A stretch of DNA of 64,000 nucleotides from Heterostelium multicystogenum (lineage: Eukaryota; Evosea; Eumycetozoa; Acytosteliales; Acytosteliaceae): contig RCNN01000069.1 of the NCBI GenBank assembly GCA_003667245.1, positions 1 through 64,000 on the forward strand, in the 5' to 3' direction. Below are positions 25,114-36,036 of this stretch, one piece after another. Position 1 is the first letter of the stretch. Every line of letters begins with the position of its first letter. Made by a program: the position numbers and the translations under genes. The notes under the pieces were generated by a model. That model ran no database searches. It was given only the letters and a program-made list of their open reading frames with translations, and had not been told where the DNA came from.

Positions 25114-26126
25114 TTAGTAACAGTTGGTGATTGGAGTGTGGGAGCATTGTCCGTTGGCTGGGTTGCATTGATCATAGGTGCATCTGTTGTTGTCGAAACA
25201 ACTCTTTTGAACGTGAATACATTTCTGCGTGGAGTTTTCACAGGCATCTGTAGTGCATGCATTACCATCATCGCAGTTACGAGGGGTTGCAACACATCCA
25301 TTGACTCTGTCACAGCTCCTAGTAGTACAGTAGGTAGATGTACCACAGTTCACTGGTGAGTATTGGCATTGACCGGATGTTGTGTTGAGGCTGTCGACAG
25401 TACATATGTTGTTGTCATCACAAGTGTTTTGGCAAATGGTTTGACACAGCCAACACTTGGTATACATTGATCAATGGTGTTGGCATTGTTATCGTCGCAG
25501 TTTACTGCAGTATGGACACAGTTACCATTGGCTGAGTCACAAGAGTCGAGGGTGCAGAGATCGTTGTCGTCACATGACTTTGGGAGGAATTGCATACACC
25601 AGAGGTTGAGCATTGGTCGATGGTACATGGATTGTTGTCATTGCAGGTGACAGGTGTATTTTGGCAATTGTCCAGTGCTGAGAATACAGAGATCGTTGGT
25701 ACAGGCATTGTTGTCATTGCATGGATTGATGTAGGTGCAACATTTGTTGTCTTTAGTGAATTGGATTTGACAGGAGCTGTTGATGTTACAAGTAGAGGTG
25801 TCACTGCATGTGAATGCTACGTTCTGACAGCCAACATTGACATCACAGAAGTCATAGGTATTTGGATTGTTGTCGTCACAGTTCTTTGGCGAAGTGGTAC
25901 AGCCTATTGTTGGATGGCAACTGTCAACCAAACATTTGTTGTTGGAATTACACGAAACTGGGTTATGGAAGCAACCAGCGGCCACAGCACAAACATCTTT
26001 ATAGCACTTGTCATTGGAGTTACAATAGGGACATGGATCCGAGCCACCAGTAAATTGTCCAGATACGACATTCAAAGAGATGAACATAGAGAATGCTAAT
26101 ATTACAATGCTAATATTGATTCTCAT
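25114..26126 (-). CDS. Secreted CTDC-repeat protein (EcmA/EcmB-like)
   Basis: ATG at 26126 opens a signal peptide (MRINISIVILAFSMFISLNV, then cleavage near VVSGQ). About ten cysteine repeats of the Dictyostelium CTDC type follow: C-D-D-x-N-x-C-T-x-D-x-C, for example CNDNNPCTIDQC, CDDNDLCTLDSC and CDDGNACTTDACE. The stop is at 25114. Such repeats build extracellular-matrix proteins of the slug sheath and stalk (EcmA, EcmB) in Dictyostelium, so a role in matrix or stalk formation is inferred. This copy is much shorter than EcmA/B. Frameshifts near 25650, 25560 and 25440 interrupt the frame while the cysteine spacing continues. A 5'-truncated duplicate lies at 33616-34238. Confidence 0.8.
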
Positions 26127-27244
26127 TTTTTGGTATTAGAATTAAAGTAATAATAATAATAATATTTAGCTATAACTTTGGAAGTAATTAATTAATTAAC
26201 TATATAAATTTGAATTTAATTGTAATGATGGATGAATCCTAAGAGTCCATTTTAAGAGTTCCTCAAAAGACTTTCATCTATTCCTAAATGGAAATGTTTA
26301 AAAGAGATCCTTCAGTAAATTGAAAACAATCACATCCAATTTGGTATAATCTTTGAAATTAAGATTGAATGATTTATTTATTTTTCTGACAATAATTTGC
26401 TCCCTCATCAACTTCATCACAAAAAAAATAGTTGTTGTTTTCTAAACTAGTTCATATCTAGGTATGATTGATCCAAGTTCATCACCACATTTAAAGATAT
26501 CATGAGATTCTCAAAAGATCATCTATTAGAAATCATATTATTATTATTATTAAAATGGATTTTAAATTACAAACTGAAAGTACTCACAGGGAAAAAGAGA
26601 TTTTGATGGTATTTGAGTGCTCCTTAAGATAGATGAACTTAACAAATTGTTTACATTCTAGATCGTGTATTAAAATAGAATTTTTTGTTAAAGTAGAAAA
26701 GTTTTCTTTTTAATAATAGTCTCTTTCTTTGAAATCCTATACTCCTTCAGCTTCCTGTTAGGAGACTGATCATCGTTTTTAAGCTTCAATCAATACGTAT
26801 TAGGACTCACCATAAGGATGATGTTAAGAATTCTATTTTTGAGGTAGAGTTATCCTCGTTTCATACAAATAATGAAGAGAGAGGGGTGAATGAAGTTCCC
26901 AATCATAGTTTATAAAAACAAAAGATATCATCTAATATCAGATGATTGACGGTACATTCTTCCTATAGTATTCTTATTTACTATCTCAGTTCTACAAAAG
27001 TAAAGGTGTAACCAATGCTTTAGTAGATTCACATCAAATAGATAGAAGAAATGAGTTAATATCATCAAAGCATTTGTAATCATCCCCTTACACAAGTCTT
27101 AAGGATTATAGAGGTTTCCTTTCGGGCTAATGATTCAGAAGGTCAGTCTTTCAGTGGTGCTGATTCTTGATCAAAAACAAACGAAGTTCATCACACATTC
27201 GTGAGATGAAAATTTAGTGGGTAAACAATTAGAAATAAACTAAA
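26127..27244. other. Intergenic region
   Basis: About 1.1 kb. The left ~100 bp (AATAATAATAATA, TTAATTAATTAAC) are probably the promoter of the CTDC gene. The remainder has mixed composition with several A5-A8 runs and no frame, repeat or structure I can identify. This segment is missing from the related junction at 34.24 kb. Confidence 0.5.
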
Positions 27245-29030
27245 ATGTCAAGTAATAATAGTAATAGTAATAACAAGCATCTAAAGTGTCAGATTCACAA
27301 CAAAAGATATAAATTCCTTTGTCACAATTGCAACATATTGATGTGTTCAAGTTGTTTGTTGAAACACTCAAAAGAACAACCTGATCATACACTATTCTTT
27401 GAGGATGCTCAACAAATCAAAGAATCATGTAATAAAGATATCATTTATAACATATATCTAAATAATATCATTGACAATAGCTGTTGTGATCATACTACAG
27501 GTTATAATAATAATAATAATAGTAATAAATATGATGATAATAGAGTGTAATAAAAGTACATTTATCAAGAATCGAGTCGAATCAATTTGGAGATCATTGA
27601 AATTATCATCATCAAAGTATATTTCATACTCAGCAACAGAGAAAGAGATAACTGATCATTTCGAACAGATCTACAAGTACATTTCACTCCAAGAGCATCA
27701 ACTGAAGAGAGATCATCAACGACAAAGAAATACTCGAACAATCGATATCTGATGATATCAATCACCTCAAACATTTGGATACAATCATAAATATCATTGA
27801 TAATCTCAATAAATCAATAGACCATATTCATGACAACAACAATGATAATAGAACAAATGATAATCATGATGATAATCAAGATGACACACAACAAAACAAT
27901 GATACAACTTCACAATACATGACAACAACATTGATATCATCAATAGAATCATGTTCATCACTGTCATCATTCATCTTGAACAACAAACAAACAATATTCA
28001 ATGATCGATACAATCAATGATATGATATCAATCAATTGATCAAACAATTCGACAATGATCATCAATCAATGATTCTATATCTATTGAATCAATACAATCA
28101 ATCATTCAATGGCAAAACAATCGATGATATCAAACAACATTCATATTCATTGACAACCAAACCAATCGATTCTGAATCAATACAATCAATCATCAAACAA
28201 TCAATACAATTATCAATCAATGATTCAAACAAATCAAGATATATCTTCACAACACACTTTGATAGTGGAGCAACACTCATCAATGTTTCAAACAACAATT
28301 CAATCGAACAATTACAATTAGATTATGATTTCGATAGTACATCACCATCAATTATCAGAGTTGATGAATATATCTATCTATTTGGTGGTTATCATAATCG
28401 AAACAAATGGATTCGATTCTCAATCAAATCTCAATCAATTGAGCACATTGGTATCATGGAACGTATTGATCCTGACTATTTAATATCAGTTTGTTATGAT
28501 GGTCAAGATCATATCTATTTGGTTAATGGTTATGAAACACACCGAATTGATCGATTCAACATCAAAACAATGACATTTGAAAGATATCATCAATTACCAA
28601 AAACATTATGGTCGACAAGCATCAACAATGATCTTGAATGGAATATTATATTCATTGTCATATAATAATAATATTCTATTTAGATTTGACTTGACAAACA
28701 AAACCATTTCAGAACATCGATTGCATTGCAAAGTATTCACAGCATGTCATGACAACAATGGTCATTTCTTCATTCATTCAAAACAATGATAAATGTTTCA
28801 TCAAATACAATGTCATGACCAAACAAACAAGCAAACTCAATCAGATACCTGCCAAAAATGGATATGTATTTCCAATTTACGATTGTGTATCAGCAACAGA
28901 GAGTTATATTTATTCATTTGGTGGTCAAGAATATGGTAACTTCAAATATTCAATTGAGAATGATCAATCAGAACGCATCTATTTGGATGATCCATTTAGC
29001 AGAAATTGGTGTGCGTCGATTGTTTTTTAA
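27245..29030 (+). pseudogene. B-box/propeller family, copy C (broken)
   Basis: ATG 27245 begins MSSNNSNSNNKHLKCQIHNK with B-box pairs CQIH, CHNC, CSSC. The coiled coil (RVESIWRSLKLSSSKYIS) resembles copy G more than A/D/F/H, so C and G form a second N-terminal class. The frame breaks near 27550 and 27750. A nonsense change, CGA to TGA, lies at 28018-28020 inside the conserved RYNQRYDINQ motif, and further shifts occur near 28610 and 28785. The nonsense change cannot be explained by homopolymer miscounting, which supports true inactivation. Core and propeller are otherwise complete to the TAA at 29028. Confidence 0.75.
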
Positions 29031-29239
29031 AATAGATTTAAAATCAAAAATGACAACAAATCATTTATCAACAATAAATATTCATATTATTTGGATCTAT
29101 TTGTTTATTTATTATGTTTATTATTTTTTTGTGTATTTAGATAATAAATTTCATAATTATTAAGATGTAAAGTACTGAACAACTTGAGGTCCTATTTTTT
29201 GAGAAGCCACAAACATTAAATCCAGATCGCCACTCCTAT

Positions 29240-29470
29240 CCTACTTTCTGAGTTGTAAATCAGTGCTTCCTTCAGTTCTATTCTCATACAAAAACTTTGG
29301 ATCGACCATCACAGAAAACACCAAAGCAACTATGATTGGAATGATAAATGTTTTGTGGGTGGCTCTTGATGTATTGGTCACGTACATCTTTATAATTGTC
29401 GAGCTTTTTTTATATCTTTCTACTATCTTGTAGAAGGGAACTGTGATCCCAATAATCTGGTTATCTTTGA
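29240..29470 (-). pseudogene. Ankyrin-family 3' relic
   Basis: On the minus strand, pieces such as FLYENRTEGS followed by a hydrophobic stretch (TFIIPIIVALVFSVMV) resemble the end of the intact ankyrin gene at 23.4-25.0 kb, which has HENRTEGG units and a C-terminal IIPSIVIIIS segment. No open frame of useful length remains. It lies just downstream of copy C. Confidence 0.45.
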
Positions 29471-29639
29471 CATAGTGGATGATTGAAATCTGGTTTGTTT
29501 TTCTTGGTTACTGGATTATCTATTTTACTTTGTGTTACTTCTTTGGTGTCAGATTTGTATATAGATTGATGTTAGTGGTATTTGAGTATCTCCTTTAGTA
29601 GGAATGTGATAACATAGTTGTATCTCTGTACTCATATCA

Positions 29640-29860
29640 TTTTCATTTCTGGGTATTCTCATACAATATCTACGTGAATGCCTCTTCAATATTTGAATCT
29701 GTTCTGTTATCATGTTTTGCAGTTTTGTTCATTTCAGATCTATCGAATACTTCATATCCATTGGTGTTTAGTATTTTAGATCCTTCTTCATTTGACAATA
29801 TTTGATGATACAACTTGATTATATCCAAATAGTTTTCCTTAATTGATTTGTAATCGTTGA
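29640..29860 (-). pseudogene. Coding-like relic, unknown
   Basis: A minus-strand stretch reads through about 60 codons with balanced composition, including DIIKLYHQILSNEEGSKILN and GYEVFDRSEMNKTAK. It has no start and is not followed by a recognisable domain. It could be another part of the ankyrin relic at 29.3 kb or an unrelated gene fragment. Confidence 0.3.
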
Positions 29861-29970
29861 TTTGTGATCTACACTACTAAAAGGAACTGTTTGAATACTG
29901 TTGAAATTTGGATTCTTCCAATTACTTCTAATGAAGTGGATCATTGTCTTGTCATTCAGTATACACAATA

Positions 29971-30440
29971 ATGAATAAAACAACTCAAGTGACAAATGAA
30001 ATCGCAGAAGGCAACAATACCAACATAGCTAACTAGGAGGCTCAAAGAACCGGCAACAATGAGAGTGGAGACAGAACTAAGTTCATATGGTACCTATTTA
30101 ATTTAAGAGCTATGCAAGTAAAAGAAGGAAGTCTAATTGCAAAAGGGTAAACACTGGAGAAAGAAAGAAATGAAAGAATGGAATACCAACCACCCACCTA
30201 TTTCTAACAAACGTCATATGACTATCCTTTAAGAATGAGAGGTTGAGGATCTTCTAGAAGAGATAATTCATTGCTCGATACAGGTAATGTTTGCCAAGTG
30301 AATCTCAGATAATCTCTGTCTACACTTATCTTCAAACTCCGACTCCACAACCTTATCATCTTGTTTCTCTAAAACCTTGCACAAACTGGTATATTAATTC
30401 TCATCAACCAATAGGATCTTGCCAAAATATTTAAAATAAC
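29971..30440 (+). repeat. Dispersed gag-like coding repeat, degenerate copy
   Basis: Begins with ATG 29971 (MNKTTQVTNEIAEGNNTNIA), runs on as RTKFIWYLFNLRAMQVKEGS and reaches AATGAAAGAATGG..CCAACCACCCACC near 30170, with several stops. The segment 30240-30400 is the reverse complement of 62530-62690. Related sequences are at 54820, 58211, 58970, 59634 and 62520-63430. The composition (charged, glutamine-rich, no catalytic motif) recalls a retroelement gag protein, but I cannot assign a family. Confidence 0.4.
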
Positions 30441-30555
30441 TTAGGACGAAACTAATATTCATTTTGCACTTATAACATTTTTTGTGTTTTTTTTAACATT
30501 TTTTTGATTTTTTGTAATTTAACATCAATTCCTGCGTTTCTACTGAATTGACAAA

Positions 30556-30718
30556 CCAATCAATTAAAAATCACACAAAGTCACATAACATTGATCATCA
30601 CCAACAACTCTAATCACAATCAGATATATAATATATTATATAGATATATCTACATATAAATTGATTACTACATTATCATTCTATAGTGTATATTTAATTA
30701 TTTATTAATTATTAAGAG
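30556..30718 (+). promoter_or_regulatory. Upstream region shared by B-box copies D, F and H
   Basis: The ~160 bp before the copy D start are closely matched, in the correct orientation, before copies F (53925-54055) and H (62285-62430). Shared landmarks are TTGATCATCACCAACAACTC, then an AT palindrome (TAGATATATCTA), then TACATATAAATTGATTAC, then TTATTAATTATTAAGAG directly before ATG. It is absent before A, C and G. The conservation suggests a common promoter, or simply recent duplication. Confidence 0.55.
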
Positions 30719-32432
30719 ATGAAGTGTACTCTACATAATAAAGCATATATATCGATATGTGACAAATGTAATGTATTGATGTGTACAAAATGTATCATCA
30801 TTCATATCAAGGAAAATGATAATTCTTGTCATCAATACATTAATCATATCGATGATATCAGACTACATTTGAATAATGCACTCTTGGAGTCAGATAACAC
30901 TGATCAAAATCAAACAGAGACCCACGAAAAGCACTTTGATATCAAAGATACTCTCAGATCATTGTGGAGTTCATTAAAGTCATCGGTATCAGAAATCAAA
31001 GAGATCATAACAACAGAGAATGAGATATCGCAACACTTTGAACAATATCATCAATACCTCATCATTGAAGAACAAAGATTAAAGAATACAATGAAAGAGA
31101 ACAAACAATCATTGACTGATCGAATCGAGAAAAACATCAATCAATTGAAACATCTCATCAATATCATCAATATCAATAATCATTTGAATCATAACAAAGA
31201 TCACAATAATGATAATAATAATGATAATACAACAGATGATAATCAAGATGACAACACAACAAACAATGATACAACTTCACAATACATGACAACAACATTG
31301 ATACCATCAATAGAATCATGTTCATCACTGTCATCATTCATCTTGAACAACAAACAAACAATATTTAATCATCGATACAATAACCATTATGATATCAATC
31401 AACTGATCAATCAATTCGACAATGATCATCAATCAATGATTCTATATCTATTGAATCAATACAATCAATCATTCAATGACAAATCAATCGATGATATCAA
31501 ACAACATTCATATTCATTGACAACCAAACCAATCGATTCTGAATCAATACAATCAATCATCAATCAATCAATACAATTATCAATCAAATCAAAGACAACA
31601 AACAATGAAGATCATGATGATCATTCAAACAAATCAAGATATATCTTCACAACACCAATCTAAAGGAGCAACACTCATCAATGTTTCAAACAACAATTCA
31701 ATCGAACAATTACAAATAGATTATGATTTCTATTATACATTCTCATCAATTATCAGAGTTGATGAATATATCTATCTATTTGGTGGTTTATTTAATCGAA
31801 ACAAATGGATTCGATTCTCAATCAAATCTCAATCAATTGAACACATTGGTATTATGGAAGGAATTGATCGTGACTATTCCATATCAGTTTGTTATGATGG
31901 TCAAGATCATATCTATTTGGTTAATGGTTGGAAAACACATCGAATTGATCGATTCAACATCAAAACAATGAGATTTGAAAGATATCATCAATTACCACAA
32001 CTTTATGGTCTACAAGTATCAACAATGATCTTGAATGGAATATTATATTCAGTGTCATGTGGTAAGAATATTCTATTTAGATTTGACTTGACAAACAAAA
32101 CCATTTCAAAAGAGGAATTGGATTTCATTCCAGACACAGCATGTCATGACAACAATGGTCATTTCTTCATTCATTCAAACAATGATAAATGTTTCATCAA
32201 ATACAATGTCATGACCAAACAAACAAGCAAACTCAATCAGATACCTGCCAAAAATGGATATGTATTTCCAATTTACCATTGTGTATCAGCTACAGAGAGT
32301 TATATTTATTCATTTGGTGGTCAAGATTATGGTAACTTCAAATATTCAATTGAGAATGATCAATCAGAACCAATCTATTTGGATGATCAATTTAGCAGAT
32401 ATTGGCATGCATCAATTGTTTATTTAAAATAG
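30719..32432 (+). CDS. B-box/propeller family, copy D (single frameshift)
   Basis: ATG 30719 begins MKCTLHNKAYISICDKCNVL with B-box pairs CTLH, CDKC, CTKC and then H-rich sequence. Coiled coil, Asn/Asp linker, core and propeller follow to the TAG at 32430. The only break is loss of two bases in a CA run near 31655: TTCACAACACCAATC here versus TTCACAACACACCAATC in copy E. Correcting nothing else, the two halves are 314 and ~260 residues. No RING domain. Upstream DNA is shared with copies F and H. The propeller has GGLFNRNKW and GGQDYGNFKY blades. Possibly functional if the dinucleotide loss is an assembly error; role unknown. Confidence 0.75.
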
Positions 32433-33599
32433 ATTAAAATCAAAATGACATTAAATCATTTATCAACAATAACTATTCGTATTTTTAAGGATGTCTTAGA
32501 TTTACTATTGTTTTCTCAAAAAAAAAAAAATTTACTATTGTTTATTATTTATTGTGTATTTTTCGTTTATTAGGTTGTAGATTTCTAATTTTATTGAACC
32601 ATTTGAAATCAAAAAAGGTGTTCCTTCTCTTACCACCTTCTTCGATCATTTCCTAACACAAACAGAGTATACACTAAAGATGTTAGGAAGGGAGTGAGAT
32701 TATTTGGAAAGAAGTATACAACTCTTTCCTCTAAGATTGCTAATGTAACAACATACCTATGCTTATTTGCTACATTGAAACCTCTGATGTTGCTCCATCG
32801 AGAAATATTGGTGTTTAGAGATGTTTGACAAATATGGTCTAGAATCGAGACATAATTATACAGTCAATTGTTCGAAATTCAAACAAACGATTTTATCGAT
32901 GAGTCTTTTTAAGATCTATGTTGTATCTTCAGTTCTATTCATCTAACCATTAAAATTTCTGAAGATTGCACTACTGAGGCCATGGATAATGCTGCATTGA
33001 CTATAGATCGCGAACTTTAAACTTTGATCCATTTATTACTATCAGCTAAAACAATTTGTTAACTTCATTATCGATAATAGACAGATTCAAATATTGCAGA
33101 AGAAGCAATCCATTATTTATCTTTATGAGAGACAAATTTAATGTACTCAAACTCCTTTACTCTAAACATTAAAATTAAATCACAAGAGTAGACAACCACA
33201 TATAATATTAATAAATTAATATTTGTTTGGGTTGATGTACTCCCCTCTTTTTGTAAACAAACTCGAAATAATAAATTTAATTTATGATTAAGACTATCTG
33301 ATTTGTGGAGATATCAGCATTGTTTTTAACAAAGATGTAAGGAGTTTTTAATGAAAATTCATTCCAATGATAATTTATTATACAAAAAGAATGCTTCACC
33401 CTGGAACCATGAAGTGGATCATCTCATCTTCCACCTTTACACAGATATAACCTTTTTTCAGCTTGTTTTGATAAATGATGATAAAATAGTGTATACACAA
33501 TGAATCTAGATCATTTAATAGGAAAAATATCAATTTTAGTAAAAATAAAAGAGTTGCATATTGAATTATTGATTGTTTATGCACACTTTGAACATTACC
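32433..33599. other. Intergenic region with an ankyrin relic
   Basis: The first ~60 bp are the family 3' flank, followed by an A-rich run at 32518-32530. Around 32930-33010 both strands carry scraps of ankyrin-type coding sequence (plus strand CTTEAMDNAALT; minus strand NRTED). The rest is AT-rich without a recognisable gene. A 62-codon minus-strand frame at 33396-33584 has no supporting feature. Confidence 0.45.
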
Positions 33600-33615
33600 A
33601 TCAAAAATAGTAAAT

Positions 33616-34238
33616 AAAATTTTTAGTAACAGTTTGTCTGTTGGCTAGGTTGCATTGAGCATAGGTGCATCTGTTGTTGTCGAAACAACTCTTTTGAACG
33701 TGAATACATTTCTGAGTGGAATTTTCACAGACATCGGTAGTGCATGCATTACCATCATCGCAGTTACGAGGGGTTGCAACACATCCACTGACTCGGTCAC
33801 AGCTCCTAGTAGTACAGTAGGTAGATGTACCACAGTTCACTGGTGAGTATTGGCATTGACCGGAAGTTGTGTTGAGGCTGTCTACAGTACATATGTTGTT
33901 GTCATCACAAGTGTTTGGCAAATGGTTGACACAGCCAACACTTGGTATACATTGATCAATGGTGTTGGTATTGTTATCGTCGCAGTTTACTGCAGTATGG
34001 ACACTGTTACCATTGGCTGGATCACAAGAGTCGAGAGTACAGATTGTTGTCGTCACATGACTTTGGGATGAATTGGCATTGACTAGAGGTTGGGCATTGG
34101 TTGATGGTACATGGATTGTTGTCGTTGCAGATGACAGGTGTGAGAATACAGAGATCGTTGGTACAGGCATTGTTGTCATTTCATGGATTGATGTAGGTGC
34201 AACATTTGTTGTCTTTAGTGAACTGGACTTGACAGGAG
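33616..34238 (-). pseudogene. Truncated duplicate of the CTDC-repeat gene
   Basis: Minus-strand sequence nearly identical to 25114-25780, retaining several CTDC units (CDDNNICTVDSLN, CDDGNACTTDVCE, CFDNNRCTYAQC) but no start or signal peptide. It has a ~25 bp deletion just before the end and loses part of another repeat near 34050-34140. Its upstream edge stops abruptly at 34238, where sequence homologous to B-box copy C begins on the other strand. It is therefore a broken product of a segmental duplication. Confidence 0.8.
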
Positions 34239-35616
34239 AATCATATAATAAAGATATCATTTATAACATAGATCTAAATATCTGATGATATCAATCACCT
34301 CAAACATTTGGATACAATCATAAATATCATTGATAATCTCAATAAATCAATAGACCATATTCATGACAACAACAATGATCACAATAATAATGATAATACA
34401 ACAAATGATAATCATGATGATGATAATCAAGATGACAACACAACAAACAATGATAGCACCTCACAATACATGACAACAACATTGATACCATCAATAGAAT
34501 CATGTTCATCATTGTCATCATTCATCTTGAACAACAAACAAACAATATTCAATGATCGATACAATCAACGATATGATTTCAATCAATTGATCAATCAATT
34601 CGACAATGATCATCAATCAATGATTCTATATCTATTGAATCAATACAATCAATCATTCAATGACAAAACAATCGATGATATCAAACAACATTCATATTCA
34701 TTGACAACCAAAGCATTCGATTCTGAATCAATACAATCAATCATCAACCAATCAATACAATTATCAATCAAATCAGAGACAACAAACAATGAAGATCATC
34801 ATTCAAACAAATCAAGATATATCTTCACAACACACCAATCTAAAGGAGCAACACTCATCAATGTTTCAAACAACAATTCAATCGAACAATTACAAATAGA
34901 TTATGATTTCTATTATACATTCTCATCAATTATCAGAGTTGATGAATATATCTATCTATTTGGTGGTTATCATAATCGAAACAAATGGATTCGATACTCA
35001 ATCAAATCTCAATCAATTGAACACATTGGTATTATGGATGGAATTGATCCTGATTGTTTCATATCAGTTTGTTATGATGGTCAAGATCATATCTATTTTG
35101 GTAAATGGTTTGGAAACACATCGAATTGATCGATTCAACATCAAAACAATGAGATTTGAAAGATATCATCAATTACCACAACTTTATGGCTTGCAAGTAT
35201 CAACAATGATCTTTAATGGAATATTATATTCATTGTCAGGCACCAAGAATATTCTATTTAGATTTGACTTGACAAAACAAAACCATTTCAGAACATCGAT
35301 TGCATTGCAGACCATTCACAGCATGTCATGACAACAATGGTCATTTCTTCATTCATTCAAACAATGATAAATGTTTCATCAAATACAATGTCATGACTCA
35401 ACAAACAACCAAACTCAATATGATACCTACCAAAGATGGAGTAGTATGTACAGTTTACCATTGTGTATCAGCAACAGAGAGTTATATTTATTCATTTTGG
35501 TGGTCAAGAATATGGTAACTTCAAATATTCAATTGAGAATGATCAATCAGAACCAATCTATTTGGATGATCAATTTAGAAAAATATTGGTATGCATCAAT
35601 TGTTTATTCAAAATAG
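34239..35616 (+). pseudogene. B-box/propeller family, copy E (5'-truncated)
   Basis: Begins abruptly at 34239 with sequence matching copy C (AATAAAGATATCATTTATAAC, compare 27431), then jumps to sequence matching 27745 onward. The B-box and most of the coiled coil are absent. The linker, core and propeller follow. Extra single bases near 35098 (T4 for T3), 35275 (A4 for A3) and 35495 (T4 for T3) shift the frame. Lacking its zinc finger and fused to a CTDC fragment, it is almost certainly non-functional. Confidence 0.8.
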
Positions 35617-35719
35617 ATAAACATCAAAATGACATCAAATAATTTATCAAACAATAAATTTCATAACTATTAAGATCTATTTAATTTATTATTATAATGA
35701 ATCCATTTGGAAAAGTTCA

Positions 35720-35860
35720 AGATTTCTTGTCAATGCAGCATTATCATGGACTCAGTAGTGCAACCTTCTGTTCAATTTTCATGTAACCATTGAAATAAAC
35801 TGACCAATGTATTTGGCTGCATTGTCCATTGCTGCAGTTGTACTGAGGGATGTTTTACTT
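35720..35860 (-). pseudogene. Ankyrin-repeat relic
   Basis: Minus-strand fragments AAMDNAAKYIG and QWLHEN followed by TEGCTTES match units of the ankyrin gene at 23.4-25.0 kb, with stops and a frame change between them. About two repeats remain. It sits directly after copy E, and ankyrin relics also lie beside copies C, D and G. Confidence 0.55.
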
Positions 35861-36010
35861 TCCTTCATCAAAAATATTTTTGTTCGAATTTACCAAAAAA
35901 AACAACAGATCAGGATCATAAAAGAAAATCAGGATGAGTAAAACCAGTGAGTGCATTTAAAATGATTATTTATTTATTCTTTTCTGCACCATCAATGAAT
36001 TTCATTAATC
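35845..36010. repeat. Dispersed ~170 bp repeat, copy 1
   Basis: Shared with 41150-41320. Common landmarks are ACTGAGGGATGT, then ATCAAAAATA, then AGATCA(G/A)GATCA, then CAGTGAGTG(C/A)ATTTAAAATG, then TTTCTGCAC and CAATGAATTT. It contains no open frame. The two copies bracket the PIG-T, ankyrin-like and small three-exon genes. Confidence 0.55.
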
Positions 36011-36036
36011 TTCTATAAATCTTGGCAATTGGTCTA

